Part shown: in pieces, positions 42,414 to 51,027 of the stretch
Layout of the letters: the number at the start of each line of letters is the position of its first letter
How positions within the stretch are numbered: the stretch's first letter is position 1
Assembly (NCBI RefSeq): GCF_000506985.1
Contig: NZ_KI650979.1
Span: forward strand, 2,046,710 to 2,110,709
Length of the DNA: 64,000 nt
Source: Advenella kashmirensis W13003
Lineage (GTDB): Bacteria > Pseudomonadota > Gammaproteobacteria > Burkholderiales > Burkholderiaceae_B
Direction of reading: 5' to 3'
The notes under the pieces: generated by a model
What the model was told of the DNA's origin: nothing
Seen by the model: only the letters and a program-made list of their open reading frames with translations
The model's database searches: none
Translations under genes and position numbers: made by a program

Positions 42414-43981
42414 TCATGTCCGCGCTGCGTCTGATGCGCATTCTTCTGGTCTGCCTGCGCTATGGGCTGGACGAATTGGTCCTGAGCGGGCTGAAACACC
42501 CGATTGCCAGCTCTCTTCTCAAAGTGGTGCGCCTGGGGCGCAGTTTCGAGCAGCCTCGTGGCCAGCGATTGCGGCTCGCGCTGGAGTCGCTCGGGCCGAT
42601 TTTCATCAAGTTCGGCCAGGTCTTGTCTACCCGCCGTGATCTTATTCCACTGGATATTGCCGATGAATTATCGGCGTTGCAGGACCGCGTACCGCCGTTT
42701 CCTTCCGAGCAGGCCATGGAGAGCATCCAGAAGGCCTTTGGCAAGCACCCATCCGAACTGTTTGCCCTGTTTGAAGCCGAACCGGTCGCTTCTGCATCAG
42801 TAGCACAAGTGCACTTTGCCGTGCTTCACGATGGCCGTGAGGTCGCCGTCAAGGTGTTGCGCCCGGGCATGCTGGCCGTCATCGAGCGCGATCTGTCGCT
42901 GATGTCGCTGTTCGCCGGCTTTGTGCAGCGTCTTTTGCCGGACGGTCGCCGCTTGCGGCCCAGGGAAGTGGTCAGCGAATTCGACAAATACCTGCATGAT
43001 GAACTGGATCTGCAGGTCGAAGCGGCCAACTGCAGCCAGTTGCGCCGCAACTTTGAATCCAACCCGAAACGTGCCGATTTGCTGATGGTGCCCGAAGTCA
43101 TTTGGGAATACACCAGCAAGACGGTCATGACCATGGAGCGCATGCACGGGGTGCCGGTCAGTCAGACCGACCGCCTTGAGGCAGCGGGGGTCGATATCAA
43201 GAAACTGGCGCGCAATGGCGTGGAGATTTTTTTCACGCAGGTGTTCGAAGATGGCTTTTTCCATGCCGATATGCACCCGGGCAATATTTTTGTCTCGCTG
43301 CAGCCTGAGTCCCTGGGGCGTTATATCGCGCTGGATTTCGGTATTGTCGGTTCGCTGTCCGAGTTTGACAAAAATTATCTGTCGCAGAATTTCCTGGCCT
43401 TTTTCCGGCGCGATTATCGTCGGGTGGCTCAGTTGCATATCGAGTCCGGCTGGGTGCCGGCCGATACCCGTGAAGAGGAACTCGAAGCGGCCGTGCGCTC
43501 AGTATGTGAGCCGTATTTCGATCGCAAGCTGTCGGAAATTTCACTGGGCCAGGTACTGCTGCGGCTTTTTCAGACTTCGCGCCGGTTCAATGTTGAAATC
43601 CAGCCGCAACTGGTTTTGTTGCAAAAAACCCTGCTGAACGTCGAGGGGATGGGACGACAACTGGATCCCGATCTGGATTTGTGGCAGACGGCCAAGCCCT
43701 TTCTGGAAGGCTGGATGTGGGACCGGATCGGCCCGCGCGCCTTTGTGTCGCAGGTGCGCAAGGAAGCCTCGCAATGGTCGCATCTGTTGCCGGAAATTCC
43801 AAGACTGGTACACACCCAGCTCGCTCGCCAGGACAGCCTGCCTGCGATCCGCAAGGAACTGTCGCAACTGGGTAAAAGCCATCGTCGCAGCGAACGCATT
43901 TTTATCGTCATGACAATTATTCTGACTCTGCAGGCAGGGCTGATTTTGTGGCTGGTGGCTACGTTGCTGGGGTGGCAATAA
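42410..43981 (+). CDS. ubiB: Ubiquinone biosynthesis protein UbiB (ABC1 atypical kinase)
   Basis: 523 residues. Atypical kinase/ATPase needed for ubiquinone assembly at the membrane. KxGQ motif in [11 protein letters not shown] (about residue 70), Ala-rich loop ASASVAQV, catalytic-lysine region [16 protein letters not shown] and ALDFGIVG, and C-terminal hydrophobic helix (about 500-521). Overlaps ubiJ by 4 bp and the next gene by 1 bp (TAATG). Confidence 0.95.
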   Translation: MIMSALRLMRILLVCLRYGLDELVLSGLKHPIASSLLKVVRLGRSFEQPRGQRLRLALESLGPIFIKFGQVLSTRRDLIPLDIADELSALQDRVPPFPSEQAMESIQKAFGKHPSELFALFEAEPVASASVAQVHFAVLHDGREVAVKVLRPGMLAVIERDLSLMSLFAGFVQRLLPDGRRLRPREVVSEFDKYLHDELDLQVEAANCSQLRRNFESNPKRADLLMVPEVIWEYTSKTVMTMERMHGVPVSQTDRLEAAGVDIKKLARNGVEIFFTQVFEDGFFHADMHPGNIFVSLQPESLGRYIALDFGIVGSLSEFDKNYLSQNFLAFFRRDYRRVAQLHIESGWVPADTREEELEAAVRSVCEPYFDRKLSEISLGQVLLRLFQTSRRFNVEIQPQLVLLQKTLLNVEGMGRQLDPDLDLWQTAKPFLEGWMWDRIGPRAFVSQVRKEASQWSHLLPEIPRLVHTQLARQDSLPAIRKELSQLGKSHRRSERIFIVMTIILTLQAGLILWLVATLLGWQ

Positions 43982-44475
43982 TGACGGTGCGTTTTGAATC
44001 CAAAATCCTTACCCGGGCGCAATGTATTGAAGCGGTGCGCAGTGGTGCGTTGCCCAGACCCCTGGTGTTTACCAATGGTGTTTTCGATATTTTGCATCGT
44101 GGGCATGTGAGTTATCTGGACGAAGCGGCGCAACTTGGCGCAAGTCTCGTGGTCGCGGTCAATACCGATGATTCGGTGCGTCGACTGGGCAAGGCGCCTG
44201 ATCGGCCGCTGAACGGAGAACAGGACCGGCAGGCTATGCTTGCAGCGCTGGCCTGCGTGTCCGCCGCAACGGTATTTGAAGAAGATACGCCCTATGAGCT
44301 GATCGAGCAGTTACGACCCGACGTGATTGTCAAGGGGGGGGACTATGATATGGCCACGCTCAAGGAAACCGCATTGGTGCAAAGCTGGGGCGGTCGCGCT
44401 GTGGCCATTCCGTTCCGGTTCCAGCGCTCAACCACAGCGCTGGTCAATGCGATCCGGGGAACCTCAGGCGCGTGA
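43981..44475 (+). CDS. rfaE2: D-glycero-beta-D-manno-heptose 1-phosphate adenylyltransferase
   Basis: 164-residue nucleotidyltransferase making ADP-heptose for LPS inner core. It has only the C-terminal half of E. coli HldE; in many Betaproteobacteria kinase and adenylyltransferase are separate genes. HxGH motif HRGH (in TNGVFDILHRGHVSYL), then NTDDSVRRLGK and DVIVKGGDYD. The ATG overlaps the ubiB stop by one base. With the SIS protein at 3725 this supports a heptose-containing LPS. Confidence 0.92.
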   Translation: MTVRFESKILTRAQCIEAVRSGALPRPLVFTNGVFDILHRGHVSYLDEAAQLGASLVVAVNTDDSVRRLGKAPDRPLNGEQDRQAMLAALACVSAATVFEEDTPYELIEQLRPDVIVKGGDYDMATLKETALVQSWGGRAVAIPFRFQRSTTALVNAIRGTSGA

Positions 44476-44493
44476 TCAATACAAAAAGATCGC

Positions 44494-44533
44494 TCAGATT
44501 GGCTGCAGTTGCAGTCGGCTGAACAGTCTTTTT
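44494..44533 (+). terminator. Probable terminator after rfaE2
   Basis: TCAG-a-TTGGC-TGCA pairs with TGCA-GTCGG-CTGA (some G-U pairs; the apex must open), and ends ahead of CTTTTTCTTC at 44528. Confidence 0.5.
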
Positions 44534-44570
44534 CTTCAATCATTCGGACAGCGGCACGCTGCCCGGCATA

Positions 44571-45248
44571 TCAGAATTTGAAATGCGATACGGTGGTGCC
44601 ACGCAACGGCTTGGCATAAGTATCAAATAGCGATTCGGTTTCAAAGGCGGCGGCACTGACGCGGGTAATGCGCAACGCCGTCATGACCGGTGCCTGGCCG
44701 ACAATGGCGACCAGGCGACCGCCAATAGTCAGCTGGTATTTGAGCGAATCGGGAATATTCGGAATGGAGCCGGTCAGCAGAATGGCGCTGTATTCGCCCG
44801 TGCCCCAGCCGGCACGGCCGTCGCCGATTTCGACTTTCACATTCGGAATGTTTTCACGTTCCAGATTGGCTTTGCCGAAAGCGGCAATGTGGCGATCAAT
44901 TTCCACGCTGACCACCGTGCTGCACAAGCGGCTGAGAATCGCAGCCTGGTAGCCCGAACCGGTGCCGATTTCGAGTACGCCATCGGTGGGAGACAGCTGC
45001 AGTTCCTGTGCCAGACGCGCTTCGATCTTGGGCGCCAGCATGGTCTCACAGCTGTTGATACCTTCGACCTCCAGCGGAATCTCGATGTCGGAATACGCCA
45101 TATTCTGATAGCGTACCGGTACAAACCGGTCGCGCGCGATGGCAGACAGGGCGTCCAGCACATCTTCGTCCAGGACATGCCAGGGACGGATCTGCTGTTC
45201 GATCATGTTGAAACGGCTTTGTTCGGCAAGAGAGGTCAGAGCATTCAT
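44571..45248 (-). CDS. Protein-L-isoaspartate O-methyltransferase family protein
   Basis: 225-residue SAM-dependent methyltransferase of the PCMT family, which marks damaged isoaspartyl residues for repair. SAM motif VLEIGTGSGYQAAILS, then VVSVEIDRHIAAFGKANL and post-motif GRLVAIVGQAP. The N-terminal NMIEQQIRPWHVLDEDVLDAL matches the betaproteobacterial branch that is often annotated near tolC/waaA. Conserved specificity residues are partly different from classical Pcm, so substrate is uncertain. An isoaspartyl peptidase is encoded at 51894, but not linked. Confidence 0.8.
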   Translation of the reverse strand: MNALTSLAEQSRFNMIEQQIRPWHVLDEDVLDALSAIARDRFVPVRYQNMAYSDIEIPLEVEGINSCETMLAPKIEARLAQELQLSPTDGVLEIGTGSGYQAAILSRLCSTVVSVEIDRHIAAFGKANLERENIPNVKVEIGDGRAGWGTGEYSAILLTGSIPNIPDSLKYQLTIGGRLVAIVGQAPVMTALRITRVSAAAFETESLFDTYAKPLRGTTVSHFKF

Positions 45249-45324
45249 AGGAGGGGTATCAAACGTGGTCCTGAAATTGGAGTTGCAAGGTCATTTTACC
45301 CGCAACGGCGGCGGGCTTTGTGTT

Positions 45325-46137
45325 TCACGACCACAAGGCATGAAAATGATGCACGGGGCCATGCCCATGCCCGACGTTGAGCTCGCCGGAACGGGCGATG
45401 GCGGTCTCGATGTAGGCTTTAGCCAGTCTGGCCGCCTGTGGAACATCTCCCGTACCGGGGATCAACGCGCACAGCGCAGCCGACAGCGTGCAGCCGGTGC
45501 CGTGGGTATTGGGGGTGTCGATCCGTTTGCCGGGCAATTCGATCATGCGGTCGCCATCGGTCAGCAGATCAACCGTATCGTTACCGGGCAAATGGCCGCC
45601 CTTGAGCAGAACCCAGACCGTGCGATGATGATCCATCAGCTTGCGCAGGCGTTCTGCTACCCGGTACATCTGCTTGAGTGAATCGGCTTCCTGTTCCCCC
45701 AGCAGCACGCCCGCTTCGGGCAGATTGGGCGTAATCACCGTGGCCAGCGGAATGAGCGCTTCGCGCAGGGTGGAAATGGCGGTCTTATCCAGAAGCACGT
45801 CTCCGCTTTTTGCGACCATGACCGGATCGATGACGATATGATCGGGCATCCAGTAGGCCAGGCGCTCGGCCACCATGCGGGTAACCGGTTCGTGACCCAG
45901 CATGCCGATCTTTACCGAATCGATATGCACATCCTCAAACAGTGTATCGATCTGCTGGCGCACAAAATCGGGTGTCACCGGTTGCACGCCGGTCACGGCT
46001 CTGGTGTTTTGTGCGGTCAGGGCAGCCACGACGGCGCAGGCATATGTGCCCAGTGCACTCATGGTTTTGACGTCGGCAAGGATGCCGGCGCCGCCGGAGG
46101 GGTCAACGCCGGCAATGGTCAGTGTGTTAAAAATCAT
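45325..46137 (-). CDS. thiD: Hydroxymethylpyrimidine/phosphomethylpyrimidine kinase
   Basis: Thiamine pathway kinase phosphorylating HMP and HMP-P, 270 residues from the ATG at 46137 (AGAAGG upstream; GTG 46155 is an alternative). Ribokinase fold: TIAGVDPSGGAGILADVKT opening, DPVMVAKSG and the C-terminal NTHGTGCTLSAALCA anion hole. No TPP riboswitch is visible in the short leader. Divergent from ppk2. Confidence 0.94.
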   Translation of the reverse strand: MIFNTLTIAGVDPSGGAGILADVKTMSALGTYACAVVAALTAQNTRAVTGVQPVTPDFVRQQIDTLFEDVHIDSVKIGMLGHEPVTRMVAERLAYWMPDHIVIDPVMVAKSGDVLLDKTAISTLREALIPLATVITPNLPEAGVLLGEQEADSLKQMYRVAERLRKLMDHHRTVWVLLKGGHLPGNDTVDLLTDGDRMIELPGKRIDTPNTHGTGCTLSAALCALIPGTGDVPQAARLAKAYIETAIARSGELNVGHGHGPVHHFHALWS

Positions 46138-46165
46138 ACGGCCTTCTGAAACCACAAAATTGTTG

Positions 46166-46179
46166 TCATATGCATATGA
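46166..46179. promoter_or_regulatory. Perfect palindrome TCATATGCATATGA between thiD and ppk2
   Basis: 14-bp palindrome, 29 bp upstream of the thiD start and 85 bp upstream of ppk2. It sits where a single factor could affect both genes. No assigned regulator. Confidence 0.4.
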
Positions 46180-46263
46180 TAATGTCTTCGTCTGAATTAA
46201 TGTTAAGGAATGGATTTGGACGTGATCTTACAATGCGTTTTTTATCCGTAGGAAGGACTTCAC

Positions 46264-47556
46264 ATGGCAAACCAGAATACGACAGAATCAACAGAAAACA
46301 TGAGCACTCAGGCAGAAGATGCGCCCCGCGACATGACGGACGCTGAAATCCGGTCTGGTCTGGATTCGGTACAGCTACTCAGTCAACGGGACGACGGTGT
46401 GGCAGAGGAAGCAGATGAGCAACCCGGCCCTGCCGCCGAATTGCGTGAAACGGCACAGGGCGACACCCTGTATGGCCTGAACGAGGGGCAGACCCGGGAC
46501 AATACGGCGACCGACAGCTTGCGGTCACGTGTGGACGCCGATGCTGCCGCCTTTGCGGCAGATGTCGTGGGAACCGACAAAGCCGGTCGCCGTGAGCGGG
46601 CGCGATTGTTGCTTGAAGGCATATCGGCCGATGATCGCGGCGAACTGCTCAAGCTGCTGCGCGATGAAAAGATTCGCGCAGACAATAACAGGGCGTCCGA
46701 TACCGATCCCGACAACGAACTCAATGAGAGCTGGCAGGACGGCGGTTATCCGTACAAATACCTGATGTCGCGCCGCAATTACGAATTCCAGAAATACGAT
46801 TTGCAGGTCGAACTGCTCAAACTGCAGTCCTGGGTTAAGGAAACCGGTCAGCGCGTGGTGATTGTCTTTGAAGGCCGCGATGCCGCCGGCAAGGGCGGAA
46901 CCATCAAGCGCTTCATGGAGCACCTGAATCCACGTACCGCGCGCGTGGTCGCCTTGCAAAAACCCACGGAAACCGAATTGGGACAGTGGTATTTCCAGCG
47001 TTATGTCGAGCATCTGCCCACCAGCGGTGAAATGGTGCTGTTTGATCGTTCCTGGTACAACCGCGCCGGGGTAGAACGCGTGATGGGATTTTGCACCGAT
47101 GCCGAGTATTGGGAATTCATGCGCCAGGCGCCCGAGTTCGAGCGCAATCTGGTGCGCAGTGGCATCACAGTCATCAAGTTCTGGTTTTCGGTCAGCCAGG
47201 GTGAGCAGAAGCGCCGTTTCAAAGAGCGCCAGCACCATCCGCTCAAGCAGTGGAAGCTGTCGCCTATTGATATGGCTTCTTTAGATAAATGGGACGATTA
47301 CACGCGTGCCAAGGAAGCGATGTTCTTTCATACCGACACCAGCGATGCGCCGTGGATGGTGGTCAAGTCCAATTGTAAAAAACGGGCTCGCCTTAACGCC
47401 ATGCGCTATGTTCTGCAGCAATTTAACTACACCAACAAAGACCCGGCCAATATCGGCAAGATTGATCCGCTGATTGTGGGGCGCTCCAATGTGGTCTACG
47501 AGCAGGGCGAACACGTCGTGCAGAGTAACAACCGGGGCAAGCGGGACGCCCGTTAA
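46264..47556 (+). CDS. ppk2: Polyphosphate kinase 2 family protein
   Basis: 430 residues. Core domain (about 160-425) with Walker A GRDAAGKGG at 204-212, lid region and DRSWYNRAGVERVMGFC, typical of class I PPK2, which phosphorylates nucleoside diphosphates with polyphosphate. The first 155 residues are acidic and predicted disordered, longer than in most PPK2 proteins. AGGAAGG precedes the ATG at good spacing. Convergent with marR. Confidence 0.9.
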   Translation: MANQNTTESTENMSTQAEDAPRDMTDAEIRSGLDSVQLLSQRDDGVAEEADEQPGPAAELRETAQGDTLYGLNEGQTRDNTATDSLRSRVDADAAAFAADVVGTDKAGRRERARLLLEGISADDRGELLKLLRDEKIRADNNRASDTDPDNELNESWQDGGYPYKYLMSRRNYEFQKYDLQVELLKLQSWVKETGQRVVIVFEGRDAAGKGGTIKRFMEHLNPRTARVVALQKPTETELGQWYFQRYVEHLPTSGEMVLFDRSWYNRAGVERVMGFCTDAEYWEFMRQAPEFERNLVRSGITVIKFWFSVSQGEQKRRFKERQHHPLKQWKLSPIDMASLDKWDDYTRAKEAMFFHTDTSDAPWMVVKSNCKKRARLNAMRYVLQQFNYTNKDPANIGKIDPLIVGRSNVVYEQGEHVVQSNNRGKRDAR

Positions 47557-47665
47557 TCCTGCGTGCCCTGACTCCCCCTGGGTGCGCCAGGAAGCCGGTG
47601 CGCCGCAGGGGGGCGATGTGACTGCACTCGTTGCGCCTGTCTGTCGTGCCCGCCTGTTTTGCCTG

Positions 47666-48109
47666 TTAGCCGCGGGCGACTAGTTCCTGGGCACGTTGCA
47701 GAATCTGGCCCAGGCTTTTTTGCAGCACCTGGTGCTGGGCCGGCGTCAGGTCCTGCAGCAGATAGTCGTTGCGGGCCACCATGAGCGGTGACACTTCTTT
47801 GTATGCCGCCTGGCCGGCAGCAGTCACAATCAGCACGTGCTGTCGTTTGTCCTGACTGTCTGCCGTGCGCGAAATAAACCCCTTGTTTTCAAGCCGGGCA
47901 ATGGCCCGGCTCACCTGCATCTTATCGAGTGTCGTGTGCAGGACAATATCGGCTGCGCGCATATGGCGCTCCTGATTCACCGCCACCAATACGCGCCAGT
48001 CATCTCGCGTAATGCCCAGTCGCGTCTCGTAAACCGTTGCGACCGAATGGCTCACGACATCGGCCAGTTGGGAAAACTGATAGGGTAAAAAAGCATTCAG
48101 ATCAATCAT
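47666..48109 (-). CDS. MarR-family transcriptional regulator
   Basis: 147 residues from the ATG at 48109; the open frame extends 42 residues further but is AT-rich and unconserved. Winged-helix MarR fold with RAADIVLHTTLDKMQVSRAIARLENKGFISR as recognition region and the DKRQH wing. Divergent from a VOC-fold gene; the 253-bp region between them carries a perfect inverted repeat over the VOC promoter and a related half-site near this start, so it probably represses both. Confidence 0.88.
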   Translation of the reverse strand: MIDLNAFLPYQFSQLADVVSHSVATVYETRLGITRDDWRVLVAVNQERHMRAADIVLHTTLDKMQVSRAIARLENKGFISRTADSQDKRQHVLIVTAAGQAAYKEVSPLMVARNDYLLQDLTPAQHQVLQKSLGQILQRAQELVARG

Positions 48110-48128
48110 AATGGATTCGGTCAAAGCG

Positions 48129-48139
48129 TTATTAGTAAC
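48129..48139. promoter_or_regulatory. MarR half-site near its own start
   Basis: TTATTAGTAAC differs by one base from the arm TTAATAGTAAC of the main operator. It is 20 bp upstream of the marR start codon, consistent with autoregulation. Confidence 0.4.
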
Positions 48140-48224
48140 AAATGATATTTTTATAGTGGCATTTTTTTCAATATAAAAATAATCATAAAAATCCCTATAT
48201 TCAATAAATTTAAGGAATATTGTA

Positions 48225-48253
48225 TTGACGCGCAAAGAAAAATCTCATTTAAT
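48225..48253 (+). promoter_or_regulatory. Promoter of the VOC gene
   Basis: TTGACG (48225-48230), 17-bp spacer, TTTAAT (48248-48253). The -10 lies entirely inside the left arm of the MarR operator. Confidence 0.6.
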
Positions 48254-48276
48254 AGTAACTGTTGTTACTATTAAAT
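48247..48276. promoter_or_regulatory. MarR operator, 13-bp perfect inverted repeat
   Basis: ATTTAATAGTAAC (48247-48259), 4-bp centre, GTTACTATTAAAT (48264-48276). Covers the -10 and start point of the VOC promoter. Repression by the divergent MarR protein is inferred. Confidence 0.75.
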
Positions 48277-48362
48277 CTTGTTGTGTGCCAGACGGCGGTG
48301 ATCCACTTCATCTGGAACGCGAATCAGGTTAGCACGCGACCTTCAACACAAAGAGGAAAGAC

Positions 48363-48917
48363 ATGGAGATTCAAAAAATACATCACGTAGCGTATCGCTG
48401 CAAAGACGCAAAAGAAACCGTACTCTGGTACAAGGAAAACCTGGGCATGGATTTCGTTCTGGCCATTGCCGAAGACCGGGTGCCTTCCACCAAGGCGAAC
48501 GATCCCTATATGCATGTGTTTATCGATGCCGGTCACGGCAATATTCTGGCATTTTTTGAATTGCCCAACTCACCCGAGATGGGGGTTGATCCCAACACGC
48601 CGGACTGGGTTCAGCATATTGCTTTTGAAGTGCCCAGCGTCGAGGTGCTGGAACGCACCAAGGCACAATTGCAGGCCAAAGGCATTGATGTGGTGGGGGT
48701 CACCAATCATGTCCTGTTCAAGTCCATTTATTTCCGGGATCCCAACGGTCATCGTGTGGAACTGGCCGCGCCCACGACCACGCCGGAAATGAACCGGAAA
48801 CTGGATGAGGTCAAATGGGAGATGCTGGAGGAATGGAGCCAGACCAAGCGGGCACCCAAACACGCAGCGTGGCTGCATGAAGAAGAGTTCCAGGCCGGAC
48901 AGGCGCTGCCGGCCTGA
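48363..48917 (+). CDS. VOC-superfamily (glyoxalase/dioxygenase fold) protein
   Basis: 184 residues. Two beta-alpha-beta-beta-beta modules: the first opens IHHVAYRCKDAKETVLWYKENLGM (His8 as metal ligand candidate), the second has VQHIAFEVPS and ends YFRDPNGHRVELAAP (Glu as ligand). A C-terminal helical tail of about 45 residues rich in Trp, Glu and Lys is unusual for VOC proteins. GAGGAAAG precedes the ATG. Could be an isomerase, lyase or ring-cleaving dioxygenase; its tight MarR control suggests response to a xenobiotic or aromatic. Confidence 0.8.
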   Translation: MEIQKIHHVAYRCKDAKETVLWYKENLGMDFVLAIAEDRVPSTKANDPYMHVFIDAGHGNILAFFELPNSPEMGVDPNTPDWVQHIAFEVPSVEVLERTKAQLQAKGIDVVGVTNHVLFKSIYFRDPNGHRVELAAPTTTPEMNRKLDEVKWEMLEEWSQTKRAPKHAAWLHEEEFQAGQALPA

Positions 48918-48939
48918 TCCGAAAGGGCGGCGCGCGGTA

Positions 48940-49440
48940 TTACTGGAACGCCGTGCGTGCGTCCTCGAAGCGTTCGGCAAAATACCGACTGTCCAGCGAG
49001 TCCACCCGAACCTTGCCATTGTTGCGGCTCGACGGCGCGTGGACGAACTCGTTGTTGCCGATATAGATTCCCATGTGCGAATAGGGTTTGAAGGTATTGA
49101 AGAACACGAAATCACCCGCTTTCAGATCGGATCTGGAAATGGGTTTGGACAGTTTGGCAATCATGGCCGTGTTGTGCGGAAAACGAAAGCCCGCCGATTC
49201 ATTAAAGACGTAGCTGACAAACCCGCTGCAGTCCATGCCGTCCGGCGTTGAGCCGCCGTAGCGATAGGGGGTACCGGTCAGCGTCAGCGCCCGTTCCAGC
49301 ACCGGGTCCCGGTAGGTTTCGGAGATGGACGGACTGGAGTAGGAGGCGGGCACCTTTGCCACGGGGCCACGGCTGGCGCAGCCCGCCAGCAGCAGGCTGG
49401 TGGCGCCAATAGCTGCCATATACTTAAGGGAACGATGCAT
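48940..49440 (-). CDS. NlpC/P60 family lipoprotein
   Basis: 166 residues. Lipobox LLLAGC (Cys21) then a short linker and an NlpC/P60 cysteine-peptidase domain (about 48-165). Catalytic triad: Cys71 (DGMDCSGF), His122 (YSHMGIYIG), His134 (FVHAPSS). Probably an endopeptidase on peptidoglycan stem peptides, like Spr/MepS of E. coli. Monocistronic and convergent with the VOC gene. Confidence 0.88.
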   Translation of the reverse strand: MHRSLKYMAAIGATSLLLAGCASRGPVAKVPASYSSPSISETYRDPVLERALTLTGTPYRYGGSTPDGMDCSGFVSYVFNESAGFRFPHNTAMIAKLSKPISRSDLKAGDFVFFNTFKPYSHMGIYIGNNEFVHAPSSRNNGKVRVDSLDSRYFAERFEDARTAFQ

Positions 49441-49569
49441 GCCTTACCCCGGGGGAAAAATTGCGTTTGGTCTCCAGTATCGCAATTTCATGCCCTGGGG
49501 AAAAGGGCTGGCCTGTGTTTTGGTGAAATTTTCAGCTATATATTACATAAAAACAACAGGTTAAGATAA

Positions 49570-50679
49570 TTAGCTCATGTTTTTTGTGAACAGTGTTTTC
49601 AGCCGGGAAGGCTGGCTGCGCCAAAACTGTGGCGAAGCATCAATGCTGGTGCCCAGCTCGGCGGCGGCATGCCAGGGCCAGCGCGCATCGTAAAGCATGC
49701 CGCGGGCAACGCCTACCAGGTCAGCCTGGCCCGACGCCACGACCGATTCGGCAAATTGCGGGTCGGTAATCAAACCGACCCCAATCACCGGGATGTCGAC
49801 GGCGTTTTTGATCGCCTGGGCAAAAGGCAACTGATAACCCGGTTCATTGGTAATCTGCTGGGCCTGCGAAAGGCCGCCAGAAGACACGTGGATAAAGGCT
49901 GCGCCCAGGCTGGCCAGTTCCTGGGTGAATCGAATGCTCTGTTCGACATCCCAGCCGCCCTCAACCCAATCGCTGGCCGAAATCCGCATGCCCACCGGCA
50001 CTTTGCCAGCCACTTCGGCCTGGACGGCCTTGAACACCGCCAGTGGGAAACGCATGCGGTTTTCCAGGGAGCCGCCGTACTCATCTGTACGCTGATTGGA
50101 CAGCGGGGATAAAAACTCATGCAGGAGATAGCCATGAGCGCCATGCAGCTCGATAGCGTCTATACCCAAGTCGACACTGCGTCGGGCAGCCTGTACAAAC
50201 GCCGCGATAATCCGCTCCAGCCCCTCGGCGTCCAGTGCCTGAGGCGGCCGGTCCTGAGGGGCAAACGGCACGGGCGAGGGGCCAAACGTGTCCCAGCCGC
50301 CCTGGTCCAGCGGCAGTTGCCCGCCGCCAAACCACGGCTGGGCGCAAGACGCCTTGCGGCCGGCATGGGCCAGCTGGATGGCGAACGGCGTATCGGAAAA
50401 ACTGCGGATGTCGCGCAAGGTTCGGGCGATTGCGTCTTGAGTGGCATCGTCCCACAAGCCCACATCTGCCGGAGAGATCCGGCCTGCAGGCTCCACAGCA
50501 GTGGCTTCGATAAAGACCAGGGCCGAGCCCGAAACGGCCAGTGACCCCAGGTGCATCAAGTGCCAGGGCTGCATGTGCCCGTCAATGGCCGAGTACTGGC
50601 ACATGGGCGGCACAATAATGCGATTCTTAAGTTGAAGCTGGCCCAGGGAAAAGGGCGTGAACAGGGCGGGTGAGGTCAT
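49570..50679 (-). CDS. NADH:flavin oxidoreductase, Old Yellow Enzyme (YqjM-like)
   Basis: 369 residues from the ATG at 50679, which starts the family N-terminus (LFTPFSLGQLQLKNRIIVPPMCQYSA); a TTG at 50730 is unsupported and the ATG has no good SD. FMN TIM barrel; QLAHAGRKAS and ELHGAHGYLLHEFLSP are catalytic-site signatures (His-Gly-Ala-His). The Cys of PPMCQYS and short length mark the thermophilic-like YqjM class. Reduces activated alkenes with NADPH; natural substrate unknown. Divergent from the RpiR operon. Confidence 0.87.
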   Translation of the reverse strand: MTSPALFTPFSLGQLQLKNRIIVPPMCQYSAIDGHMQPWHLMHLGSLAVSGSALVFIEATAVEPAGRISPADVGLWDDATQDAIARTLRDIRSFSDTPFAIQLAHAGRKASCAQPWFGGGQLPLDQGGWDTFGPSPVPFAPQDRPPQALDAEGLERIIAAFVQAARRSVDLGIDAIELHGAHGYLLHEFLSPLSNQRTDEYGGSLENRMRFPLAVFKAVQAEVAGKVPVGMRISASDWVEGGWDVEQSIRFTQELASLGAAFIHVSSGGLSQAQQITNEPGYQLPFAQAIKNAVDIPVIGVGLITDPQFAESVVASGQADLVGVARGMLYDARWPWHAAAELGTSIDASPQFWRSQPSRLKTLFTKNMS

Positions 50680-51027
50680 TGTCGTATCACATTTGAAAAA
50701 TTGACGGAGACGGGTAAAGCCGCACAGCAAGGCGCGGCAGGGATTGCCTTATTTTTAACACAACCGGTCCGTACAAACCGGCAAGTGCTGGGCAGGGGTG
50801 TGCAATCACGTGCATTTATCCATGATCAATATCATATGTTTATGAACGTCAGATATAAGGGGGGCAGTGAAAAACTGCTGGCAGAAAGGCCGGTTCTTCG
50901 CGCAACGAGTCCGAAAAGATGGTATAAAGCAAATAAATGTAATTTAATTTTCACAGAAAACAAAAATAGTAAGTTTATTTACATACTTCAGACGTTTTCT
51001 CTACCGTGAGCGCTCGCTCCTTTTACC
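50680..51027. other. Intergenic region between Old Yellow Enzyme and RpiR operon
   Basis: 348 bp with no credible gene. From about 50880 to 51000 the sequence turns AT-rich, with GTAA-N6-TTAC at about 50970-50983 and other short inverted elements, and should contain the RpiR-operon promoter. A 102-residue open frame at 50701-51009 has no recognisable domain and codon use unlike its neighbours. Confidence 0.45.

Noticed and set aside
46138-46263. TPP riboswitch before thiD
   Set aside because: The leader is short and lacks the conserved CUGAGA and ACCUG-type elements.
47557-47665. Terminator between ppk2 and marR
   Set aside because: The GC-rich segment can fold, but neither strand has a U-tract at the stem end.
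50701-51009. 102-residue open frame upstream of the RpiR gene
   Set aside because: No recognisable domain, no SD, and it runs through the AT-rich promoter region; its codon use changes halfway. Most likely chance.
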